Positions 46,701-53,381 of a stretch of DNA of 64,000 nucleotides are shown here, one piece after another. Source of the DNA: Gammaproteobacteria bacterium (GTDB lineage Bacteria; Pseudomonadota; Gammaproteobacteria; Steroidobacterales; XN24). Below the pieces are notes generated by a model. The model saw only the letters and a list, made by a program, of their open reading frames with translations. It made no database searches and was not told where the DNA came from. Location of the stretch: the NCBI GenBank assembly GCA_024640085.1, contig JAHEFR010000001.1, positions 248,001 through 312,000 on the forward strand. Reading direction: 5' to 3'. Made by a program: the position numbers and the translations under genes. Position 1 is the stretch's first letter; every line of letters begins with the position of its first letter.

Positions 46701-48431
46701 TTGACGCAGACAGCGGGTGGCCAGATTGTCAGAGCCGGAGCATATCCCGAGCTGACCTGGACAGGCGTGGCGGTTGGGTGGCTGCTGGGAGCGCTGATTT
46801 CGGTCAGCATCGGTTATGCTGCCCTGATCCTTGGATTCTCGATCGAGGGTTCCGAGCTGGCAGCTATCCTGGGCTTCGGCATCCTCCGCGGCATGCTACG
46901 GCGATACAGCATCGTCGAGAACAATGTGGCGCAGACGGTCGCGAGCGCGGTCAACGGAGCGTCCTCCGGCATGATGTTCTCGGTCCCGGCTCTGTTCATT
47001 CTCGGCGAGACCGATTTCAACCCCGTGATCATGACCTTCGGTTGCATCGCCGGCGCCTTTCTCGGCATCGCCTTCATCATCCCATTGCGTAAACAGATGA
47101 TCGACTACGAGCGGCTCACCTATCCGGGCGGCGTCGCGGTGGCGACCATTCTCAAATCACCCGGGGCCGGGATTCGCAAGGCCATCCTGCTGGTCACCGC
47201 GGCGGTCGCCAGCGCCGCGGTTCACTTCGCCACCCAGCTCGCAGGACTGGATAACTGGGACCTTGGCGCGATTCTCGGCATGCCGGAATACATGAATGGC
47301 ATCTGGTATTTGTCCCTGCTGACCATCGGCGCCGCGTTTATCGCTGGCAAGGGCGGCGTGGCATTCATCATCGGTGGATTCGCATGCTACTGGATGATCG
47401 CACCGATGCTCGCTGCGACAGGCTTGCTGCCCGTGGTGGGCGTCGGCCCCGGAGCTGCCGTCGTGACCGATCCCGAAATCCTGCGCCTCAGCCTGTTCAG
47501 GCCAGTCGGCATCGGGATGCTGATCGGTGGGGCGCTGACGGGCATCGTGCTTGCGCTGCCCCTTATCATAGGGGCCGTTCGCAGCATGCAGAGCGCTGCC
47601 CGTGTGCAGTCCGCGGTCTCTCGGGACGAGATGCCGATCAAGCTGTTGTATATAGCGGTAATTGGTTCGGCCCTGCTGCTGATGCTCATCGCCGTGCTGT
47701 CAACGGAGCATATGGGCATCGGGCGCGGCATCGCAATGGCGCTGCTTGGCACGCTGTGGATCTGGATAGCCGGAGTTATCCTCTCCGAGTGCATCGGCCG
47801 CACCAACTGGTCGCCCCTGTCGGGGATGACGCTGATTGCTGTTACCCTGCTGATCATCATCACCAGTGGCCTCGAGCGTAGCGAGGCGATCGTTGCAGCC
47901 GTCATGGTTGGTGCCGCGGTCTGCGTCGCCATGTCCCAGGCAACTGATCTCATGCTCGATCTGAAGACCGGCTACCTCGTTGGCGCCACGCCACGGATGC
48001 AGCAGGCTGGCCAGTTCTTCGGAGCCTGGCTGGGCCCGGTCCTGATCATCGGAGTTATTTTTGTCCTGCACGAGGCCTATGGCCTGGGCAGCGAGAAATT
48101 GCCGGCTCCCCAGGGGCAGGCACTGGCGAGCATGATCAACGGGATCCTGGGCGGGCAGGTACCCGTTGAAAAATACCTGGCTGGCGCGGGGCTCGGCGCC
48201 CTGCTGAGTGCAGCCAGCGGCGGGTTGGGTATCACGGTGGGGCTGGGTTTCTATCTACCCTTTAACATCGTGCTGACATACAGCATCGGCACCATCGTCC
48301 GCCTGATCACCGACGCGAAGTTCGGCAAGGAAGTCAGCGAGGACGTGGGCATCCCGATCGCCGCCGGCCTCATCGTCGGCGAGGCTCTGGTCGGTGTTGG
48401 TTTTGCAATCCGGGCCGTATTCGCGGCCTGA
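46701..48431 (+). CDS. OPT family oligopeptide/metal-chelate transporter
   Basis: A 576-residue inner-membrane protein of the oligopeptide transporter (OPT) superfamily, with about fourteen helices. The TTG start is supported by AAGGAGG. Family features are NNVAQTVASAVNGASSGMMF in the N-terminal half, RLTYPGGVAVATILKSPGAG, GGFACYWMIAPMLAATGLLP and the C-terminal GLGITVGLGFYLPFNIVLTY. Prokaryotic OPT proteins are thought to take up small peptides or metal chelates by proton symport; the substrate here is unknown. A small membrane gene follows after 12 bases and is probably co-transcribed. Confidence 0.9.
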   Translation: MTQTAGGQIVRAGAYPELTWTGVAVGWLLGALISVSIGYAALILGFSIEGSELAAILGFGILRGMLRRYSIVENNVAQTVASAVNGASSGMMFSVPALFILGETDFNPVIMTFGCIAGAFLGIAFIIPLRKQMIDYERLTYPGGVAVATILKSPGAGIRKAILLVTAAVASAAVHFATQLAGLDNWDLGAILGMPEYMNGIWYLSLLTIGAAFIAGKGGVAFIIGGFACYWMIAPMLAATGLLPVVGVGPGAAVVTDPEILRLSLFRPVGIGMLIGGALTGIVLALPLIIGAVRSMQSAARVQSAVSRDEMPIKLLYIAVIGSALLLMLIAVLSTEHMGIGRGIAMALLGTLWIWIAGVILSECIGRTNWSPLSGMTLIAVTLLIIITSGLERSEAIVAAVMVGAAVCVAMSQATDLMLDLKTGYLVGATPRMQQAGQFFGAWLGPVLIIGVIFVLHEAYGLGSEKLPAPQGQALASMINGILGGQVPVEKYLAGAGLGALLSAASGGLGITVGLGFYLPFNIVLTYSIGTIVRLITDAKFGKEVSEDVGIPIAAGLIVGEALVGVGFAIRAVFAA

Positions 48432-48443
48432 GGGACAGGGGGT

Positions 48444-48989
48444 ATGGTCACAGCGGGATTCATCTTGACGGCCCTGGGATTCCTTGGTGGCGCTTTTCTG
48501 GCGTCACTGGACGCCGAAACGGTCGAGTGGAGCTGGTTTATTCCCTGCCTGATCGTGGGCGTCGCCGGTGTTTTTCTGATCAAGCGGAGCACCATGCGGC
48601 ACGCGCGATCGGAGGAGACGCTGGCCAGTAACCGCAGCCACATTGAGGACAGCCTCGACCGGATCCTCGAGCAGTTGAGGGACCTGGACGGAGCCAAGAG
48701 CGAGATCCCGCCCTACGATCTCCGGTTCGAGATCGATCGGCGGTTTCGTTCTGAATTGAATCGTTTCGTCGAGGCCAGGGAGAGCCTTGCGCACATCTAT
48801 GGTCTGCAGGTCTATGCGGACATCATGAGTGCCTTCGCCGCTGGGGAGAGGTATCTGAACCGGGTGTGGTCCGCCTCTGCCGACGGCTATGCTGACGAGG
48901 CGCGGACATACATCGGGCGGGCAAAAGAGCAGTTCGAGGAGGCCAGGGTCAAGCTCGATGATGCCCGTGCCCGCGCCGATACCGCCTGA
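48444..48989 (+). CDS. Membrane-anchored coiled-coil protein downstream of OPT
   Basis: A 181-residue protein with two N-terminal membrane helices (TAGFILTALGFLGGAFLASL and WSWFIPCLIVGVAGVFLIKR), then a long helical, partly coiled-coil cytosolic domain (NRSHIEDSLDRILEQLRDLD, DRRFRSELNRFVEARESLAH, YIGRAKEQFEEARVKLDDAR). It starts 12 bases after the OPT stop with AGGGACAGGGGG as ribosome binding site, so an OPT accessory role is plausible. No family recognised. It ends three bases before the convergent 2OG oxygenase gene. Confidence 0.78.
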   Translation: MVTAGFILTALGFLGGAFLASLDAETVEWSWFIPCLIVGVAGVFLIKRSTMRHARSEETLASNRSHIEDSLDRILEQLRDLDGAKSEIPPYDLRFEIDRRFRSELNRFVEARESLAHIYGLQVYADIMSAFAAGERYLNRVWSASADGYADEARTYIGRAKEQFEEARVKLDDARARADTA

Positions 48990-48992
48990 GAC

Positions 48993-49646
48993 TCAACTCC
49001 AGTCGGTCGATGTGTCGGCTTGCCAAAGGGGGCTCGCCATCCGCTCGCCGAAATCCGGGAACATGAGGTTGAAGGCGATACTGACACGGGTGGTCTCGCT
49101 CCGGTTCGGTGGTACCGAGTGTTGCAGCCACGCGGGAAACATGACTAGCATCCCCTTCCTGACATTCAGCGTGATGCGATCGGGATTGGCGAGGTCCTGG
49201 TTGCGGGCCCGCGGCACGAGCAGGCCGGCCTGGGGTCGCGGATCGTGGAAATCGATGGCGTCGGCGCCGGCGGCCGTCTTCACGTAGTAGGCGCCGCTCA
49301 GATAATTGTTCGGGTGAATGTGTTGCTTGTGGGGATACCCCTGATTGCTCACGTTGGCCCAGCAGCCCGTGATATGAATCCGGTCGTAGTCGAGGGTCAG
49401 GGAATCGCAGATTCCGCGGGCTGTAGACATGATGACCTGGTTAAGACCAGTCAGTTCCGGGTGCCGATGCAGGTCCTGGTCGGTCTGCCACTGCCCCGAA
49501 CCCCGGAGGTCGGGCCGCTGGCCCAGGATGATTTCGAGGCGGGACTGGATGTCACGATTGATGGGCTGGTAGGTTTCGGGAGATAGCTGGGTAGCCCATA
49601 CGTAGGTCGGAAACAGCTTCAGGGTGCCCGATTTCTCGATCTTCAT
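48993..49646 (-). CDS. Putative 2OG-Fe(II) oxygenase (TIGR02466 type), copy 2
   Basis: A 217-residue paralogue of the protein at 41617-42282. Shared landmarks are LFPTYVWATQLSPET, HITGCWANVSNQGYPHKQHI, HPNNYLSGAYYVK, FHDPRPQAG, FPAWLQHSVPPNRSE and RVSIAFNLMFPDFGERMASP. The two proteins agree at all probable iron- and cosubstrate-binding positions, so both should be active. They differ most in the N-terminal third after the first strand, where substrate binding would be expected. The gene is divergent from the FHA gene. Confidence 0.88.
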   Translation of the reverse strand: MKIEKSGTLKLFPTYVWATQLSPETYQPINRDIQSRLEIILGQRPDLRGSGQWQTDQDLHRHPELTGLNQVIMSTARGICDSLTLDYDRIHITGCWANVSNQGYPHKQHIHPNNYLSGAYYVKTAAGADAIDFHDPRPQAGLLVPRARNQDLANPDRITLNVRKGMLVMFPAWLQHSVPPNRSETTRVSIAFNLMFPDFGERMASPLWQADTSTDWS

Positions 49647-49811
49647 GGCTCCATCGAACCGGTAATCTGCGCGCCCGTAGGGCTCCGATTACGGACATGG
49701 TAGCGATGCCACGGGACGGAAGCCACCGGAGAATTGGATGCTCAATATATCAGTCGGTTAGACTCGCCAGTTAAAGTTGGATAATAATACCCTCGGCAGG
49801 AGGGGAGAGGC

Positions 49812-50999
49812 ATGTACGATCTTGACCGGGGTCTGGTGACCGATCCGTTCGGGGCGGAGTTCGATAGCAAGTTCTTCTATCGCGGGTTTCAGCACGCTTC
49901 GGTTCTGAGTTTCCTCGACCGCGCGCTGAATTCCGGGGAGGCCATCATTGCATTGACCGGAGCCCGGGGATCCGGGCGGCGGTCCGCGCTGGAATATTTC
50001 CTGCGCGACGATGGTGGCCGGTTCCGGGCAGCTCGGCTCGATTCAGTCCCCGCAGATGGGCAGGCGTTCCTGGAGACCGTGCTGCAGGCGTTCGGTTTCG
50101 GGCCCGTCGACGCGGAGAGGAACGAGCTCCGCAATCTGCTCAGCGTCTTTCTGGTCCAGGTGCATCAGGGTGGCCAGCATCTGCTCCTTCATATCCACGA
50201 ACCTGCCGAGATCTCCGAAGAGGTGACGGACGAGATCCTGCGGCTGACCGGCCAACAGTCCCGTGAAGGAAGACTGAAGGTCGTACTTACCGGTGCGGAG
50301 GAGTTGAACAGGCTTCTGGATTCGTCCCGGATGGCCGCTCTGGGGGATCGCCTTCGGCTCCGGCATCGACTCGATCCACTGAGCGTGAGAGAGACAAACG
50401 ACTATCTTCATTTCCGCCTTGCCGCCGCCGGTTGCGGCCAGCCTGCCGACCTGATCTCGCCGGCCGTAGCGACTGCCATCCACGCCGCCACCGGCGGGGT
50501 TCCCGGGCTGATCAACGCCTTGACGTCCGGTGTCCTGGAGGCGTCTGGCGGGCAGCCGCTGAACGTGGATTCCGTCAAGGAGGTGGCGGCGAAAATGGGG
50601 CTGGCGGGAATCGACGCCATCGGTCTCGAGGCTCGCCTGGTGATATCCCTGGAGGGAGAGGCGTTTCTCGACGTGCCCGTGATGCGCGAGAAACTGCTGA
50701 TAGGCAGACACAGCTTCAACGACATCTGCTTGCGGGATCACTCGGTATCCCGTCATCACGCCATCGTGGTACCGAAAGGGGCGGCCTGGGTCATCGTGGA
50801 TCTGAACAGCACCAACGGCACAGTGGTCAACGGCCGGAAGGTGCGTCAACAGGTGCTGACAAACGGCGATGAAATCGAGATAGGCCGATTCGACCTGACG
50901 TTCGAGGGCGGTCCGTCCGGCGATCCGGCCCAGCCCCCCGAGGATTCCGACATGCGCAGGACGGTCGTGCTTACCGACAACTTCGAGAAACTCAGCTGA
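49812..50999 (+). CDS. Degenerate AAA (ExeA-like) protein with C-terminal FHA domain
   Basis: A 395-residue protein. The N-terminal two thirds follow the ExeA/GspA AAA pattern: DPFGAEFDSKFFYRGFQHAS, GEAIIALTGARGSGRRSALE, VVLTGAEELNRLLDSS, RLRHRLDPLSVRETNDYLHF and TGGVPGLINALTSGVLEASG. The nucleotide loop is GARGSGRR (residues 50-57), where Lys and Ser/Thr of Walker A are both Arg, and the Walker B position reads LLLHIHEP without the Asp. It is therefore unlikely to hydrolyse ATP. The FHA domain (about 275-365) is intact: GRHSFNDICLRDHSVSRHHA, NSTNGTVVNGRKV. It should bind phosphothreonine. Its 3' end overlaps the convergent lipoprotein gene by eight bases. Confidence 0.88.
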   Translation: MYDLDRGLVTDPFGAEFDSKFFYRGFQHASVLSFLDRALNSGEAIIALTGARGSGRRSALEYFLRDDGGRFRAARLDSVPADGQAFLETVLQAFGFGPVDAERNELRNLLSVFLVQVHQGGQHLLLHIHEPAEISEEVTDEILRLTGQQSREGRLKVVLTGAEELNRLLDSSRMAALGDRLRLRHRLDPLSVRETNDYLHFRLAAAGCGQPADLISPAVATAIHAATGGVPGLINALTSGVLEASGGQPLNVDSVKEVAAKMGLAGIDAIGLEARLVISLEGEAFLDVPVMREKLLIGRHSFNDICLRDHSVSRHHAIVVPKGAAWVIVDLNSTNGTVVNGRKVRQQVLTNGDEIEIGRFDLTFEGGPSGDPAQPPEDSDMRRTVVLTDNFEKLS

Positions 51000-51666
51000 T
51001 GCCCTCGACGAGGAACAGCTTGAGTTGATCGGACAGGCGTTTGCATGCCGCATTCTGGGTGGGCGCGATCAGCGGCACCGGGATCACCACCGCCGGCATG
51101 AATGACATTCCGTTGACATCAGTGGACACCATACCGGCAGAAGCCAGTTGCCTCATGTCCCAGACCGAGGCTTCGTAGTCCGAGTCCTTTTCCCACCACA
51201 TCATTCCGAAACAGCCACCCGCGCCGGGTCCCACGGTGCAACTGATGCTCCCGCCGCCTTCGAGGGCCTCCGTCGAGCCTTGCACCCAGATGATGTAACG
51301 GACACCCGTGTCGGCGAAGCGCTTGGCGACTGCGGCGTCCGACAGCAGCTTGGGAATGTCCTCGGGAGACTTTGGTGCCACCCGTGGCTCGAACCAGGGG
51401 TAGAAGGAGTCACGGAATTCGTCGTCCGGGATGACGACCAGTCCGCTCGAGCCGCCCGCGAGATGTTTGCCCACGCAGTCGATAAAGCCGCCCTCGGTGT
51501 AGTTGCCGTTGTGGTAGCTGCGGGCCAGTATGACCACGGAGTCACCCTCACCCACGCCGGTGAGCGTGTGGCGGCTCTGTTCCACGTGGGCCGTCATGCA
51601 CCCGGTGACGAGCATGGCTGCCGCAATGGTGGCACTGCTGGTGCCGAACGAAACTCGGTGCTTCAT
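50992..51666 (-). CDS. Lipoprotein of unknown function, coupled to upstream lipoprotein
   Basis: A 224-residue protein. The ATG at 51666 has AGGAGAG six bases upstream and overlaps the preceding stop as TGATG. It has a lipoprotein signal (TIAAAMLVTGC-MTAHVE). The mature part contains GEGDSVVILARSYHNGNYTE, CVGKHLAGGSSGLVVIPDDE and GVRYIIWVQGSTEALEGGGS, then a glycine/cysteine segment (CTVGPGAGGCFGMMWWEKDS). The pattern DTGVRYIIWVQG is reminiscent of small-molecule or stress-sensing lipoproteins but no family is recognised. Several cysteines could form disulfides in the periplasm. Confidence 0.8.
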   Translation of the reverse strand: MKHRVSFGTSSATIAAAMLVTGCMTAHVEQSRHTLTGVGEGDSVVILARSYHNGNYTEGGFIDCVGKHLAGGSSGLVVIPDDEFRDSFYPWFEPRVAPKSPEDIPKLLSDAAVAKRFADTGVRYIIWVQGSTEALEGGGSISCTVGPGAGGCFGMMWWEKDSDYEASVWDMRQLASAGMVSTDVNGMSFMPAVVIPVPLIAPTQNAACKRLSDQLKLFLVEGIS

Positions 51667-52325
51667 CAGCGCTCTCCTGGCCCCCGGGAGAATCGGGGGC
51701 CCTGGCTTATCCGGGCGGCTTCCTCTCTGAGCCACTCCCGAATACGCGGTTCGTCATCGAAATGCAAAGAAACGTAGGCACCGGCGTCCCGCATCGCCAT
51801 GGTCGTGGCCTCCGCCAGTGCCTCGTCGGCATTGAAAAGCTTGTGGCGGCTCTCGCCATAGGCCCTGACCGGCCACGAAGTGATGAGCTTGCCATCGGGT
51901 GTCAGCACGTTGACACGATAGGTGATCCAGACCGTGAAGGAGTGGGTCCCCCAGTCCGCCGGGGCTGCAAACTCGTAAGACTCGATTTCCGGTTGCACCA
52001 CGACGTCCACGCGGCGCGACAGCGCCCTGGGGGACTCTGTTCCGTCCAGCGGCACCGTCTGATCGAATACGGAGTCCAGCACCGAGTTGAACATGGCAAC
52101 GTTGGCCGATCCCATCATCACGATCCACTTGTGTTCACCCGGGATTGCTTCGGTGTACGAATAGTCACGGAATTCCTCCGTATAGCGGACACCAGCGGTG
52201 AGGGGCATGGGCGTCATGACCGGCGAAGGGAACAGATCGGGCACCGGTGCCGTCGTGCTGCAACCGGCCAGGAGGAGACCGCCGGCCAAAAGCCCGGTCC
52301 GCAGCACCAGCCTGAATTCCCCCAT
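51666..52325 (-). CDS. Lipoprotein of unknown function
   Basis: About 219 residues from the ATG at 52325 (an ATG at 52358 is also possible). The lipobox is GLLLAGC-STT after a short hydrophobic run. The mature protein has FRDYSYTEAIPGEHKWIVMM, PRALSRRVDVVVQPEIESYE, THSFTVWITYRVNVLTPDGK and YGESRHKLFNADEALAEATT. The strand-rich WITYRVNVLTPDG and the Ala-rich helix near the end are like the outer-membrane auxiliary lipoproteins of transport systems, but the match is weak. Coupled to the next lipoprotein gene, so the two probably act together. Confidence 0.78.
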   Translation of the reverse strand: MGEFRLVLRTGLLAGGLLLAGCSTTAPVPDLFPSPVMTPMPLTAGVRYTEEFRDYSYTEAIPGEHKWIVMMGSANVAMFNSVLDSVFDQTVPLDGTESPRALSRRVDVVVQPEIESYEFAAPADWGTHSFTVWITYRVNVLTPDGKLITSWPVRAYGESRHKLFNADEALAEATTMAMRDAGAYVSLHFDDEPRIREWLREEAARISQGPRFSRGPGER

Positions 52326-52485
52326 TGCCACCACCCCGAATGACGACGTCCCCGACATGTTCTGACAGCCAACCTCTCCAGATGTTCGAGTGCAGACTAT
52401 CTTTCATGTTCCTTTCGGGTGCTGCAAGCCCCTCGTTTTGCCGGCGGCTCCCTCCTCAGGTCCGCAAGGAAAGGGCGGGTTCCGG

Positions 52486-52923
52486 TCAGATTTCTGCTTC
52501 GGGCTCAGCGTCCTCGATTTGTTCCAGGAGGTTGATCGCGACGCCGAGGAAGTCCGAATCCGTGACTAGGCCTTCCAGTTGGCCTTCCTGCATCACCGCC
52601 AGGCAACCCACCCTGAGGGAGCGCAACCGCAAGGCGGCCCGTCTCACGTCCACCCTCGGATCTACCGTCATCACCGGCGAGCTCATGATATCTGCCAGGG
52701 TCCTTTGAGTCGCCCTTTGCTGGGGCCGGCCCGTCTTTGGTCCAGTGGCGGCGAGGATGTCCCGGTGGGAAACAATCCCGACCAGGCGTCCGGCGTCGTC
52801 AATGACCGGAATGTGCCTGATATCCCTCTCGGACATGAGATTGCCTGCCTCGGCAACCGTGGCCTCAGGCGGCAGGGTGACGAGGTCCCGGCTCGGGGTC
52901 ATGACCTCTCGGATGTCGATCAT
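52486..52923 (-). CDS. Tandem CBS-domain protein
   Basis: A 145-residue cytosolic protein with two CBS domains: VMTPSRDLVTLPPEATVAEA, then DIRHIPVIDDAGRLVGIVSH and RDILAATGP; and DIMSSPVMTVDPRVDVRRAA, then VGCLAVMQEGQLEGLVTDSD. CBS pairs bind adenosine nucleotides such as AMP, ATP or SAM and act as energy sensors. The start is the ATG at 52923, with AAGGA seven bases upstream; a longer frame to 52947 exists. No catalytic domain is attached, so it must act on another protein. Confidence 0.9.
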   Translation of the reverse strand: MIDIREVMTPSRDLVTLPPEATVAEAGNLMSERDIRHIPVIDDAGRLVGIVSHRDILAATGPKTGRPQQRATQRTLADIMSSPVMTVDPRVDVRRAALRLRSLRVGCLAVMQEGQLEGLVTDSDFLGVAINLLEQIEDAEPEAEI

Positions 52924-53136
52924 CGGAGTGTCCTTGGGGCACCTCATGCCCCGCCGTGTCGGCGCAGTATCGTTCCTTGTCTTTATACGGAGTCGGGCAG
53001 GACTCCCGCATTGATCTGGATCAATGGGCGCAGGTTCTCGGATTGATACATGTCAAGTCCGCTCTGCCGCCCGCCGTCGAGCCGTGTTAATCTGAAGCAC
53101 TGCGAGAAGATGATGCTCCGCAGCAGGAGGGAGAAG

Positions 53137-53376
53137 GTGGAAGCTGAGCTGAAGGAGAAGATCGCGGACATCCGCGAGACCTTCGAATTTTTCGATCGGG
53201 ACAATAACGGGCTCATCGATTTCGACGAATTCCGGTCCCTTCTTCGGACCGTCAATCCGGACGCCACGATCAGCCAGGCTGCCGAGGGATTTTCCATGAC
53301 CGACAAGAACAGCGACGGCTACGTCGATATCGACGAGTTCATTGCGTGGTGGCGGTCGACCTGGTGGGAGTACTGA
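53137..53376 (+). CDS. Small EF-hand calcium-binding protein
   Basis: A 79-residue protein with two EF-hands. The loops are DRDNNGLIDFDE (residues 20-31) and DKNSDGYVDIDE (56-67). Both have Asp at loop positions 1 and 3, Gly at 6 and Glu at 12, so both should bind calcium. I start it at the GTG at 53137 because AGGAGG lies exactly six bases upstream; in-frame ATGs at 53050 and 53110 lack a comparable site. There is no signal peptide, so it is cytosolic. The C-terminus is Trp-rich (FIAWWRSTWWEY). It ends five bases before the convergent EF-G-like gene. Confidence 0.85.
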   Translation: MEAELKEKIADIRETFEFFDRDNNGLIDFDEFRSLLRTVNPDATISQAAEGFSMTDKNSDGYVDIDEFIAWWRSTWWEY

Positions 53377-53381
53377 TCCCT

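Noticed and set aside
46550-47092. 180-codon frame at the start of the OPT gene
   Set aside because: Mostly overlaps the OPT coding sequence in another frame; the OPT start has a perfect ribosome binding site.
51380-51400. tRNA-like T-arm pattern (ggctcgaacca)
   Set aside because: It lies inside a lipoprotein gene and no acceptor stem or anticodon arm can be formed around it.
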